This document shows positions 13,544 through 20,446 of a DNA stretch of 20,446 nucleotides, piece by piece. Source of the DNA: an uncultured Oscillospiraceae bacterium. GTDB taxonomy: Bacteria; Bacillota; Clostridia; Oscillospirales; Oscillospiraceae. The notes beneath the pieces were generated by a model. It did no database searches and was not told the DNA's origin. It was given only the letters and a program-made list of their open reading frames with translations. Location of the stretch: positions 1 through 20,446 of the forward strand of contig CAKTHW010000024.1 of the NCBI GenBank assembly GCA_934565425.1. Reading direction: 5' to 3'. The translations under genes and the position numbers were made by a program. Numbering within the stretch: position 1 is the first letter of the stretch; the number at the start of each line of letters is the position of its first letter.

Positions 13544-14110
13544 TCACCCCTCGAAAAAGGCGGCCAGATTCCGCCGGATGTAGGCGGTGGCCAAAGCGTC
13601 CAGGGGACTGCGCTCGTACCGGTCATAGAACTGCGCGTCAAAGGCGTCAAAGGGGTAGCGCTCGTTCTGATGGGCGAACTCCTTGGCGTCCTGGATGATA
13701 AAGCTGCTCAGGTCGCCGGTGTCGATGCCGTTCTCCCGCACAAAGCCTTCAAAATCCTGCCGGTAGCCCTCGGCGCCCACCGCCGTGAGGGCTTCGGGCA
13801 GATAGGGAGCTGTCATGCGGCTGGAATTGACAAAATACTGACACAGGCCGCCGTTCTGCACCTCCAGGTCATACCAGTACAGGGTGTACACCACCCGCAC
13901 CACACCCGGCAGCGCAGCCAGTTCCTCCGGCTCCTCCACCTGGGGCAGGCGGCTGGTGATGCAGTCCCATAATTCTTCGTCGCTGAGGGTCTCCGCCTCC
14001 GCCTGGGTGATGGCGTGCCAGCGCTTGGCGCGTTCCCACTCCGCTTTGAACATGGTGCGCATCTCTTTCACCAGCGCCCACTGCTCTTTGCATCTCCGGA
14101 ACAGTCCCAT
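13544..14110 (-). CDS. DMP19-family (DUF4375) protein
   Basis: A 188-residue soluble acidic protein. Its central segment TLYWYDLEVQNGGLCQYFVN, followed by SSRMTAPYLPEALTAVGA, matches the DMP19/DUF4375 core, whose signature is a D-x-Q-x-x-NGG-x-x-Q-(F/Y)-F-x-N pattern. Neisseria DMP19 is a DNA-mimic protein that antagonises a transcription repressor; most family members are uncharacterised. The ATG at 14110 has GGAGGG 6 bases before it; the longer TTG at 14116 overlaps nrnA and has no ribosome site. Stop to truB start is 3 bases and nrnA stop to this start is 2 bases, so it is firmly inside the nusA operon, where it is not a usual member. Base composition matches its neighbours. Confidence 0.88.
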   Translation of the reverse strand: MGLFRRCKEQWALVKEMRTMFKAEWERAKRWHAITQAEAETLSDEELWDCITSRLPQVEEPEELAALPGVVRVVYTLYWYDLEVQNGGLCQYFVNSSRMTAPYLPEALTAVGAEGYRQDFEGFVRENGIDTGDLSSFIIQDAKEFAHQNERYPFDAFDAQFYDRYERSPLDALATAYIRRNLAAFFEG

Positions 14111-14112
14111 GG

Positions 14113-15060
14113 TCAACCCTCCAGTTCTTTCTCAATGGCGTCCAGCACCATTTGGCGCACGTCCGCCTCACTGCCCGTCACCGTAGCGCCAGCCGCAGCC
14201 GCATGGCCGCCGCCGCCCAGGTGATTGCAGATGTGGTTGGCGTCCACGTAGGTCTCCACCGTCCGCATGGAGATCTTCCACTTGTCCGGCGACAGCTCCC
14301 GCATGGTAGCCGCACAGCCCACCCCTTCGATGGTTGCCGCAAAGGAGGACAGCTCTTCGCAGTCCCCTTCCACAGCACCCAGGTCGGCCTTGTCTTGCAA
14401 TGAAATTTTGCCAATACACACCTTGCCGTCGTGGAAAAACACTTCGCTCTCCAGCAGACGGGACTCCAGCTTCAACTCCACAAACCGCTTGGTCTTGAAG
14501 AAATGCTTGTTCACCTTCCGCACGTCCAGATGCTCCATCAGCTCCGCCGCGATCCGGTGGGTCTCCGGCGTGGTGTTGGAGTACAGGAACCCACCGCAGT
14601 CGGTGGCGATGGCGATATACAGCGCCTGAGCGATGGACTCGCTCCACACCCCCAGCTCCCGGATGATGCGGTAGATGATCTCCCCGCAAGCCGCCGCATC
14701 CGCATCCAGACAGGTCTGCTGGGCATACCCCTGGTTGGACGGATGATGGTCGATGCACAGCTGAGACTTGCCCTGATAACCCTGAGCAGCCCCCTCCGGC
14801 AGCAGTTCTTCTGTGGCGATGTCCACCGCCACCACGTGGTCGGGCGCAAACCCTTCCGGCGCCCAAGAGAAGGTCAAAAACCCCTCATATCGGGTCAGAT
14901 CACCGGGATTTTTCAACAGATACGCCGTCTTCCCCAGGGCGTTCAGCGCCTCGCACAGGGCAGCGGCACTGCCCAGGGTGTCCCCGTCGGGACGGACGTG
15001 GGTGAGCAGGAGGAAGTTGTCCCGTTCCCGCAGCCACTGAGCCGCAGCTTGTACCGTCAT
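14113..15060 (-). CDS. nrnA: DHH/DHHA1 phosphoesterase, NrnA-like (nanoRNase/pAp phosphatase)
   Basis: A 315-residue DHH-family phosphoesterase. The N-terminal DHH domain carries THVRPDGDTLGSA (His21, Asp25, Asp27), Asp80 in VVAVDIA, the namesake DHH at 104-106 in CIDHHPS, and Asp154 in IATDCGGFLYSNT. The C-terminal DHHA1 domain ends in GGGGHAAAAGA (282-292). NrnA removes very short RNAs and dephosphorylates pAp using Mn2+. It follows rbfA with an ATGA overlap, a common arrangement in clostridia where nrnA joins the rbfA-truB cluster. The full set of metal ligands is present, so it should be active. Confidence 0.93.
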   Translation of the reverse strand: MTVQAAAQWLRERDNFLLLTHVRPDGDTLGSAAALCEALNALGKTAYLLKNPGDLTRYEGFLTFSWAPEGFAPDHVVAVDIATEELLPEGAAQGYQGKSQLCIDHHPSNQGYAQQTCLDADAAACGEIIYRIIRELGVWSESIAQALYIAIATDCGGFLYSNTTPETHRIAAELMEHLDVRKVNKHFFKTKRFVELKLESRLLESEVFFHDGKVCIGKISLQDKADLGAVEGDCEELSSFAATIEGVGCAATMRELSPDKWKISMRTVETYVDANHICNHLGGGGHAAAAGATVTGSEADVRQMVLDAIEKELEG

Positions 15061-15458
15061 ACCTCTTCCTCCTCTTCCGGCAGATTGGCCGCCGGGTCGG
15101 AGCTGGGTCCCACGGGGGGCGCTTTTTCAATGTCCCCCAGGATGCCGATGATGCGGCTGCCCTGGTCGATGGAGTCGTCGGGGGTGAAGATGAGCTCCGG
15201 CGTGTACCGGAGGGTCATCCGCTTGGCCAGCTCCCGGCGGAGATAGCCGGAGGCGGACTTCAAGCCCTTGACCATATCCTTCACATCCCGCTTGTCCAGC
15301 GCACTGACATACACCTTGCAGTACCGCAGATCCGGCGTGGTGTCCACTCTGGTAATGGAGATCAGGCCACGCACCCGGGGGTCCTTCAAATTGGGAATGA
15401 GCTGCGCCAGCTCCCGCTTGATGTCATCGTTGATGCGTACAATTCGATATCCTGCCAT
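15057..15458 (-). CDS. rbfA: 30S ribosome-binding factor A
   Basis: A 133-residue KH-fold protein that helps mature the 16S rRNA 5' end on the 30S subunit. It opens MAGYRIVRINDDIKRELAQL and has the family segments DPRVRGLISITRVDTTPDL and KVYVSAL, then LRRELAKRMTLRYTPEL and the C-terminal D-x-S-ID-Q-G-xRI pattern. The tail after about residue 110 is proline-rich and ends in five glutamates, longer than in the shortest homologues. Start at 15458 is set by AGGAGA; a longer frame from 15518 would read through the hairpin upstream. Between infB and rbfA many Firmicutes carry ylxP (DUF503); it is absent here. Confidence 0.94.
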   Translation of the reverse strand: MAGYRIVRINDDIKRELAQLIPNLKDPRVRGLISITRVDTTPDLRYCKVYVSALDKRDVKDMVKGLKSASGYLRRELAKRMTLRYTPELIFTPDDSIDQGSRIIGILGDIEKAPPVGPSSDPAANLPEEEEEV

Positions 15459-15472
15459 TGTTATCTCTCCTA

Positions 15473-15508
15473 GAGTCCCACAGAGCGCAACCGCACCCTG
15501 TGGGACTC
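15473..15508 (-). promoter_or_regulatory. Strong hairpin between infB and rbfA
   Basis: A perfect 11-pair stem GAGTCCCACAG / CTGTGGGACTC with a 14-base loop lies between the infB stop (15537) and the rbfA ribosome site. On the transcribed minus strand it is followed by TAGGAGAG, not a T run, so it is not a standard terminator. An RNA-processing site, stability element or translational control hairpin is possible. Confidence 0.6.
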
Positions 15509-15536
15509 CCGTTTTCATTGATTCCTATCGCGCGCC

Positions 15537-18002
15537 TTACCGCTCGATCTCCTGCATCTCGAAGCACTCGAAGATGTCGCCCGGCTTGATGTCGCTGAAC
15601 TTCTCCAGGGTGATACCGCACTCGTAGCCGCTGGTGACTTCCTTCACGCTGTCCTTGAAGCGCTGGAGGGAAGCGATCTCGCCCTCGTGGATGACGATGC
15701 CGTCGCGGACCAGACGCAGCTGAGCGGAACGGGTGACCTTGCCCTCGGTGACGTAGCAGCCGGCGACCACGCCCACGTTGCTGATCTTGTAGACCTTGCG
15801 CACTTCCACGGTGCCCAGTTCCACTTCCTTGTACTTGGGCGCCAGCATACCCTTCATAGCGGCCTCGATCTCTTCCATGCACTCGTAGATGACGCGGTAC
15901 ATCCGCATATCCACGTGGTTCCGCTCGGCCATAGCCTTGGCAGCGGAGTCCGGACGGACGTTGAAGCCGACGACGATGGCGTTGGAGGTGCTGGCCAGCA
16001 TAATGTCGCTCTCGTTGATGGCACCCACGCCGCCGTGGATGACCCGGACGCGGACTTCCTCGTTGGAGATCTTCTCCAGGTTCTGCTTCACCGCTTCCAC
16101 AGAGCCCTGGACGTCTGCCTTGACGATGATGTTCAGATCCTTCACTTCGCCTTCCTGGATCTGAGAGAACAGATCGTCCAGGCTGACCTTCTTGGCCAGA
16201 GGCGCGTTCAGGGCGTCCTTCTTCTCCTGCTTCCGCTGTTCTGCCAGCTCACGAGCCATGCGTTCGTCCGCGACTGCATAGAAGTCGTCGCCTGCGCCGG
16301 GGACCTCCGCCATACCGGTGATTTCCACAGGCACGGAGGGGCCAGCGGTCTTGAGCTTCTTGCCGCGATAGTCGGTCATGGCACGGACACGGCCAACGGC
16401 GGTGCCGGCGATGATGATGTCGCCCTGGTTCAGGGTGCCGTTCTGCACCAGCAGAGTGGCCACGGGGCCGCGGCCCTTATCCAGCCGAGCTTCGATGACC
16501 GCACCCATGGCAGCACGGTTGGGATTGGCCTTCAGCTCCCGCATTTCGGCAGTCAGCAGCACCATATCCAGCAGGTTGTCGATGCCCTCGCCGGTCTTGG
16601 CGGAGATGGGGCAGACGATGGTGTCGCCGCCCCATTCTTCGGGCACTAGCTCATACTTGGTCAGCTGCTGCTTGATGTTCTCCGGATTGGCACCGGGCAG
16701 ATCCATCTTGTTGATGGCCACGATGATGGGGATGTTGGCGGCTCTTGCGTGGTTGATGGCTTCCACGGTCTGGGGCATGATGCCGTCGTCCGCTGCCACC
16801 ACCAGGATGGCGATGTCAGTGACCATGGCGCCGCGGGCACGCATGGCGGTAAAGGCTTCGTGGCCGGGGGTGTCCAGGAAGGTGACCATCTTATCCTGCA
16901 CCTTCACCTGGTATGCACCGATGGCCTGGGTGATGCCGCCTGCTTCGCCTGCGGTGACGTTACTGGAACGGATATAGTCCAGCAGGGAGGTCTTGCCGTG
17001 GTCGACGTGGCCCATGACCACGATGACGGGGGCGCGATCCTGCAGGTCTTCCGCCTTGTCCTCTGCGGTGTCGATGAGCTTTTCTTCGATGGTCACGACC
17101 ACTTCCTTCTCCACCTTGCAGCCCAGTTCCATGGCCACCAGCGCGGCGGTATCGTAGTCGATGACGTCGGACATGGAGGCCATGACGCCCATCTTCATCA
17201 GGTTCTTGACCACCACCGCGCCAGTCTTCTTCATACGGCTGGCCAGCTCGCCCACAGTGATCTCATCGGGGATCTGCACCTTGACCGGTGCCTTCCGGGC
17301 GGCTTCCTGCTGGAGGCGGCGCATCTTCTGTGCCTGTTCCTCCTGACGGCGCTTGGCGGACTGCTTGCCGGAACGCTGCTGCTGGCTGCGCTTGGAGTTG
17401 ATCTTCTGCTTGCCATGCTGCATCTTTTCCACGCTGTCCGGGGTCAGCTCATCCAAGTGGGCATCATACCGATCCAGGTTCACGTCCACGCTGCTGCGGG
17501 TGTTGACCACCTTCTTCTGGGGCACCCGGCTGCCGTTCTGGGCGGCGGGAGAAGCCTTCTGCTCCAGGGTTCTGGGGGCAGCGGCCTTGTCGGCGCCCTT
17601 CTGAGCGGGAGCGCGGCGGTCGTTGTTGTTCTGGGGTCTCTTCTCGCCGGTTCTCTGGTCACCCTGCTTGGGGCCGTTACGGCGGTCGCCCTGGGGCTTA
17701 CGATCCCCTGCGGGCTGCTTCTTATTCTCTCCCTTGGGAGCGGGCTTCTTGCTCTCGCCCTTGCCGCTCTTGGGCTCATGATACGTTTCTTTGAACACTT
17801 CTTCCAAATCCTTAATCTGATTATTTTGAGTCAGGTAGTCAAAAATGATGGACAATTCCTTGTCACTGAGGACTGCCATATGGCTGGACGGGGTCTCCCC
17901 ATACTTGGTCAAAATCTCCATGACCTTCTTGGAGCCAACGGCCTTGCCATTGATCTTAAAATCCTTGGCTACCTCGTGTACTCTGTATTTGTTATCGCTC
18001 AA
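15537..18002 (-). CDS. infB: Translation initiation factor IF-2
   Basis: About 821 residues. A short N-terminal IF2-N domain ([16 protein letters not shown]) is followed by a low-complexity Lys/Gln/Arg/Pro-rich linker (about 80-240), a second IF2-N domain, then the GTPase: [17 protein letters not shown] and [10 protein letters not shown], then domains II, III and C2 ([17 protein letters not shown]). IF2 places initiator tRNA on the 30S subunit and promotes subunit joining. The usual call would be the ATG at 18017, but that codon has no ribosome site, while the sequence right after it contains GGAGGTG positioned 7-8 bases before a TTG at 18002; starting there gives [15 protein letters not shown], in line with homologues. 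Upstream is a 96-base gap with an inverted repeat; downstream is the hairpin before rbfA. Confidence 0.95.
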   Translation of the reverse strand: MSDNKYRVHEVAKDFKINGKAVGSKKVMEILTKYGETPSSHMAVLSDKELSIIFDYLTQNNQIKDLEEVFKETYHEPKSGKGESKKPAPKGENKKQPAGDRKPQGDRRNGPKQGDQRTGEKRPQNNNDRRAPAQKGADKAAAPRTLEQKASPAAQNGSRVPQKKVVNTRSSVDVNLDRYDAHLDELTPDSVEKMQHGKQKINSKRSQQQRSGKQSAKRRQEEQAQKMRRLQQEAARKAPVKVQIPDEITVGELASRMKKTGAVVVKNLMKMGVMASMSDVIDYDTAALVAMELGCKVEKEVVVTIEEKLIDTAEDKAEDLQDRAPVIVVMGHVDHGKTSLLDYIRSSNVTAGEAGGITQAIGAYQVKVQDKMVTFLDTPGHEAFTAMRARGAMVTDIAILVVAADDGIMPQTVEAINHARAANIPIIVAINKMDLPGANPENIKQQLTKYELVPEEWGGDTIVCPISAKTGEGIDNLLDMVLLTAEMRELKANPNRAAMGAVIEARLDKGRGPVATLLVQNGTLNQGDIIIAGTAVGRVRAMTDYRGKKLKTAGPSVPVEITGMAEVPGAGDDFYAVADERMARELAEQRKQEKKDALNAPLAKKVSLDDLFSQIQEGEVKDLNIIVKADVQGSVEAVKQNLEKISNEEVRVRVIHGGVGAINESDIMLASTSNAIVVGFNVRPDSAAKAMAERNHVDMRMYRVIYECMEEIEAAMKGMLAPKYKEVELGTVEVRKVYKISNVGVVAGCYVTEGKVTRSAQLRLVRDGIVIHEGEIASLQRFKDSVKEVTSGYECGITLEKFSDIKPGDIFECFEMQEIER

Positions 18003-18026
18003 ATCAGCCACCTCCATAGATCACAC

Positions 18027-18100
18027 GGGAAACATGAGGCTCTCTCCCCCCCACGTCTCCCGTCTGCCGGAGCAGTCAGGAGGGGGCGGGTGTGTTTCCC
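18027..18100 (-). promoter_or_regulatory. Long-range inverted repeat in the ylxQ-infB gap
   Basis: GGGAAACA (18027-18034) and TGTTTCCC (18093-18100) are perfect inverted copies enclosing a GC-rich 58-base interval just upstream of infB. On the minus strand this could fold as a leader stem before the infB ribosome site. There is no T run, so it is not a terminator. Eight pairs closing a long loop is suggestive only. Confidence 0.4.
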
Positions 18101-18113
18101 TTTTGCTTCTGGT

Positions 18114-18524
18114 TCATCCTCGGTCCCATGATTTCTTCCTAGTCCGAGGTTTTTCTTTCTTCCGGCGCTGACGCTTGGCTTCCTTCTGGTTCAGCTTCTC
18201 CGCCACCGCCGCATAATCCGGGTTGCTCTGTGCCAGCATCTGAGCCAGTTTCGCGGCAAAACCGCCATCCAGCACCGCTGCCACCGCACAGCTCCCCTTG
18301 CCCAGGGCCGCACCCAGGGCGTCTTTGTCCACCGGCAGCACCAGCACCGGCAGCTTCTCCCCGGCCATCTGCCGGGTCTTTTTCCCAGTCCGCTCGGAGG
18401 CGTCCGCCGCCAAGAGCACCAGGCGAGCCTTATGGGCGGCGATGGCGTCTGCCACCACCTCTTCCCCCGCCAGCAGCAGATTCGCCCGGCGGGCAAGGCC
18501 CATCATCTGTAACAATTTATCCAT
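18114..18524 (-). CDS. ylxQ: YlxQ-like L7Ae-family RNA-binding protein
   Basis: A 136-residue protein with an L7Ae/L30e fold at its N-terminus (about 1-100): LLQMMGLARRANLLLAGEEV, a strand ARLVLLAADAS, and VLVLPVDKDALGAALGKGSC are the kink-turn-binding family pattern. The last about 30 residues are strongly basic (QKEAKRQRRKKEKPRTRKK), an added nucleic-acid-binding tail. YlxQ is expected to bind structured RNA, perhaps on ribosomes. It starts inside the end of ylxR (8-base overlap) with a modest GGAG site. It occupies its usual position between ylxR and infB. Confidence 0.92.
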   Translation of the reverse strand: MDKLLQMMGLARRANLLLAGEEVVADAIAAHKARLVLLAADASERTGKKTRQMAGEKLPVLVLPVDKDALGAALGKGSCAVAAVLDGGFAAKLAQMLAQSNPDYAAVAEKLNQKEAKRQRRKKEKPRTRKKSWDRG

Positions 18525-18786
18525 CGCCCTGCTCCATCTGTGCCTCTAAGGCGTCAAATACGTCCGCAGGGATCTGGGTGCTGAACGCGCGCTCCAAGGC
18601 TTTGGCCTTGCGCACCCGCTTCAAACATTCCATGTTGGGGCACACATAGGCCCCCCGGCCAGGCTTCTTGCCCCGGAAGTCCAGAGAGATCTCCCCCTCC
18701 GGCGAGCGGACCACACGGATCAGCTCCCGCTTGGGCTTCATCTCCCGGCACCCCAGGCACTGGCGCATGGGAATCTTTTTGGGCAT
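18517..18786 (-). CDS. ylxR: YlxR/DUF448 family protein
   Basis: An 89-residue basic protein with the DUF448 signature: RQCLGCREMKPKRELIRVVR near the N-terminus, then GRGAYVCPN and ECLKRVRKAKALERAF. The family is a small RNA-binding-like fold encoded between nusA and ylxQ in Firmicutes; it has been linked to RNase P or transcription control in some species. Both cysteine pairs of the family pattern are present. The start has GGAGG 8 bases upstream and follows the nusA stop by 3 bases. Confidence 0.94.
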   Translation of the reverse strand: MPKKIPMRQCLGCREMKPKRELIRVVRSPEGEISLDFRGKKPGRGAYVCPNMECLKRVRKAKALERAFSTQIPADVFDALEAQMEQGDG

Positions 18787-18789
18787 CGG

Positions 18790-20112
18790 TCATTCCTCCG
18801 CTTCCTCGGCGTCCTCCGCCGGTTCCACAGTCGCTTCGTCCTCTGCTTCCTCTTCCACGTCGGCTTCCTCCGCCTCCGGCTCTTCTTCTACTGCCGGAGC
18901 GTCCTCTGCTTCCGCCACGTCCGCGCCGTCGTCCAACAGCTCGTCACTGTCCTCTGCCAGCAGGTCGTCCTCTTCCGGCTCCACCGCATCCATCAGCTCT
19001 TCCTCGTCCAGTTCGTCGGCGTTGGATTCGCTCTTGATGTCGATCTTGTAACCGGTCAGCTTGGCAGCCAAACGGGCGTTCTGCCCCTCCTTGCCGATGG
19101 CCAGGGACAGCTGGTCGTCGGGGACGATGACCCGGCAGGTCTTCTCCTCCGGGTTGCAGCGCACGTCGATGACGTCCGCCGGGGACAGAGCCGCGCTGAT
19201 GAACTCAGCGGGGTCTTCGCTGTACTTGATGATGTCCACCTTTTCCCCGTTCAGCTCTTCCACGATGGCGTTCACACGAGCGCCACGGGTGCCCACGCAG
19301 GCGCCGATGGGGTCCACTTCCGGGTCATTGGACCAAACAGCCATCTTGGTACGGCTGCCGGCTTCCCGGGCGATGGAACGGATTTCCACCACACCGTCAT
19401 AGATTTCCGGCACTTCCATCTCAAACAGGCGGCGCACCAGACCGTAGTGGGTCCGGGAAATGACCACCTGGGTGCCGCGGGTGTTCCGGCGGACTTCCAC
19501 CACATACACCTTGATGCGGTCGCCCTCCCGGTAGGTCTCCCCGCGCACCTGCTCGCCAGTGGTCAGCAGGGCTTCGGTGGATTCCCGGCCGGTGCCGATC
19601 TTCACGTGCAGCGCCCCATTGCGGGGGTCGATGCGGGTGACCACACCGGTGAGCAGTTCCTGGGTCTTGCCCACGAACTCATCATAGATCATATTCCGTT
19701 CCGCTTCCCGAATGCCCTGGATGATGACCTGACGAGCGGTCTGGGCGGCGATGCGGCCGAAGTTTTTGGGTTTGATCTCACTGCTCACCACGTCACCCAA
19801 CTGCACGTGGGGCAGGGCACGACGGGCTTCTTCCAGAGAAATTTCGGTGTCCGGATTGTCCACTTCCTCCACCACGTCCCGACGGACGATGACGCGGACG
19901 GAGTTCTTGACCGGGTCGGTCAGGACGACGATGTTGTCCTTCACCCCTTCGTGGTCGCGCTTATAAGCGGAGACCAGCGCCTGGGTGATCTTCTCCATCA
20001 TATACTCCTTCTTGATGCCTTTTTTCTCCTCGATCAGGTCTAAGGCTTCAAAAAACTCCTTTGCTTCCTCTTCCGGGGTCGGCCCTTTCTTCTTTGTGGT
20101 TCTTCTGGCCAT
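18790..20112 (-). CDS. nusA: Transcription termination/antitermination factor NusA
   Basis: A 440-residue factor that binds RNA polymerase and nascent RNA to control pausing, termination and antitermination. An RNAP-binding N domain (about 1-125, with EEAKEFFEALDLIEEKKGI), an S1 domain (about 130-200, with GVVTRIDPRNGALHVKI), and KH1 and KH2 domains (WSNDPEVDPIGACVGTRGAR, later LAIGKEGQNARLAAKLTGYK) are visible. After KH2, about the last 75 residues are almost entirely Asp, Glu and Ala, an acidic low-complexity tail longer than in typical Firmicutes NusA. The start has AAAGGAG about 12 bases upstream, slightly long. It is the first gene of its operon in this window; rimP, its usual upstream partner, is not adjacent. 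The leader contains the tandem hairpin element. Confidence 0.96.
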   Translation of the reverse strand: MARRTTKKKGPTPEEEAKEFFEALDLIEEKKGIKKEYMMEKITQALVSAYKRDHEGVKDNIVVLTDPVKNSVRVIVRRDVVEEVDNPDTEISLEEARRALPHVQLGDVVSSEIKPKNFGRIAAQTARQVIIQGIREAERNMIYDEFVGKTQELLTGVVTRIDPRNGALHVKIGTGRESTEALLTTGEQVRGETYREGDRIKVYVVEVRRNTRGTQVVISRTHYGLVRRLFEMEVPEIYDGVVEIRSIAREAGSRTKMAVWSNDPEVDPIGACVGTRGARVNAIVEELNGEKVDIIKYSEDPAEFISAALSPADVIDVRCNPEEKTCRVIVPDDQLSLAIGKEGQNARLAAKLTGYKIDIKSESNADELDEEELMDAVEPEEDDLLAEDSDELLDDGADVAEAEDAPAVEEEPEAEEADVEEEAEDEATVEPAEDAEEAEE

Positions 20113-20136
20113 GTCACAGCTACACTCCTTTTAAGT

Positions 20137-20400
20137 CCCAAAAATTCTTCGAATTTTTGGGAACCCTATTTATTTCACATGCTCGGGACGAGTGAATCGT
20201 CCCTGCGCCAAGGTTTTGCCTTTGGCAAAACACTTGTGACGCCGCACTTGCGGCGGATAAAAGCTAAATCTTTTTGGGAACCCTAAATTTTATTTCACTT
20301 GCTCGGCAGAAGTAAATTCTGCCTGCGCCGAGATTTTGTTTCACAAAATGCTCGTGACGCCGGACTCCCGGCGGCCGCCGCTTTTCAGGAAAAGCGGCGG
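20137..20400. repeat. Two tandem copies of a three-hairpin element, flanked by two longer hairpins, upstream of nusA
   Basis: Copy A is 20154-20256 and copy B 20271-20374. They share GGGAACCCT, a TTTCAC-TGCTCG stretch, TGCGCC and GTGACGCC, and the same order of three stems. Stem 2 is 20185-20203 (GGGACGA/TCGTCCC) in A and 20305-20323 (GGCAGAA/TTCTGCC) in B. Stem 3 is 20210-20235 in A and 20330-20353 in B, each with one bulged purine. Stem 4 is 20241-20254 (GCCGC/GCGGC) in A and 20359-20372 (GCCGG/CCGGC) in B. Copy A is preceded by an 11-pair hairpin (20137-20161, loop TTC) and copy B followed by another 11-pair hairpin (20375-20400, loop CAGG). Stem differences between copies are compensated. 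It lies in the gene-free region 20113-20446; I cannot name the family. Confidence 0.8.
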
Positions 20401-20419
20401 GACACAGCATTTTCTCATT

Positions 20420-20440
20420 GTATCTACAATTTTCAGATAC
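20420..20440. repeat. Inverted repeat at the right edge
   Basis: GTATCT (20420-20425) and AGATAC (20435-20440) are perfect inverted copies around a nine-base AT-rich centre. It could be an operator or part of a hairpin. The surrounding minus-strand frame is open from the window edge to about 20342 and begins DAYLKIVDTMRK, so the end of an upstream gene here cannot be excluded. Confidence 0.3.
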
Positions 20441-20446
20441 GCATCC

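Noticed and set aside
12794..13972. A 392-codon plus-strand frame over truB and the DMP19-like gene
   Set aside because: Antisense shadow spanning two separate real genes, with no ribosome site.
16749..18131. A 460-codon plus-strand frame over infB
   Set aside because: Antisense to IF2; its His/Leu/Gly-rich product is a shadow of the IF2 codon pattern.
18668..19051. A serine-rich plus-strand frame opposite the NusA tail
   Set aside because: It is the mirror of the GAA/GAC-rich acidic tail; there is no independent evidence of coding.
20342..20446. An open minus-strand frame entering from the right edge (DAYLKIVDTMRK and onward)
   Set aside because: The first dozen residues look protein-like but the rest reads through the hairpin element; too short to call without the neighbouring sequence.
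1..20446. CRISPR arrays, tRNA or rRNA genes, insertion sequences, phage genes
   Set aside because: No regularly spaced direct repeats, cloverleaf with CCA-type arms, rRNA core sequence or transposase/integrase motif was seen on either strand.

Overview
The window comes from a GC-rich (roughly 60% G+C) Firmicute, most likely a gut-type Clostridia of the Oscillospiraceae/Ruminococcaceae kind. That is inferred from the Firmicutes order of the nusA-ylxR-ylxQ-infB-rbfA-nrnA block, strong GGAGG-type ribosome binding sites with frequent GTG/TTG starts, a murI/DUF1934 pair, and the DUF6442/HTH pair. There are 20 protein-coding genes, one cut by the left edge. I see no rRNA, tRNA, transposase, phage gene or CRISPR array.

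Layout. (1) Positions 1-2994, minus strand: an OmpR-type response regulator, its membrane histidine kinase and an HtrA-type serine protease run as a tight operon, a likely envelope-stress module. (2) Positions 3076-5179, minus strand: murI (glutamate racemase), a YwiB-like DUF1934 protein, then an arginyl-tRNA-synthetase-like protein that keeps the N-terminal and DALR anticodon-binding domains but has no catalytic domain. (3) Positions 5213-5737: a gene-free region packed with perfect hairpins, with divergent promoters at its right end. (4) A small unrecognised plus-strand gene (5741-6154) and convergent glgB (6197-8197, minus), separated by a terminator. (5) Positions 8337-10982, plus strand: a four-gene operon of YhcC-type radical SAM protein, a possible proteasome-like Ntn hydrolase, a HAD phosphatase and a DUF1097-like membrane protein. 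(6) Positions 11114-11667, plus strand: a small membrane protein with a coupled HTH regulator, bounded by its own promoter and terminator. (7) Positions 11716-20112, minus strand: the translation/transcription housekeeping operon nusA-ylxR-ylxQ-infB-rbfA-nrnA-(DMP19-like)-truB-ribF. (8) Positions 20113-20446: a gene-free region upstream of nusA holding two tandem copies of a three-hairpin element.

How the genes work together. The nusA operon couples elongation control (NusA), initiation (IF2), 30S maturation (RbfA), nanoRNA/pAp turnover (NrnA), tRNA psi55 formation (TruB) and flavin cofactor synthesis (RibF). A DMP19-family gene is embedded between nrnA and truB, and no rimP lies next to nusA. 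The two-component/HtrA block resembles CssRS-htrA logic. The most unusual signal is the tandem element upstream of nusA: its two copies differ at seven stem base pairs and every one of those differences keeps pairing. Second are the catalytic-domain-free ArgRS paralogue and the small protein whose processed N-terminus would place Ser, Asp and Lys roughly as in a proteasome active site.
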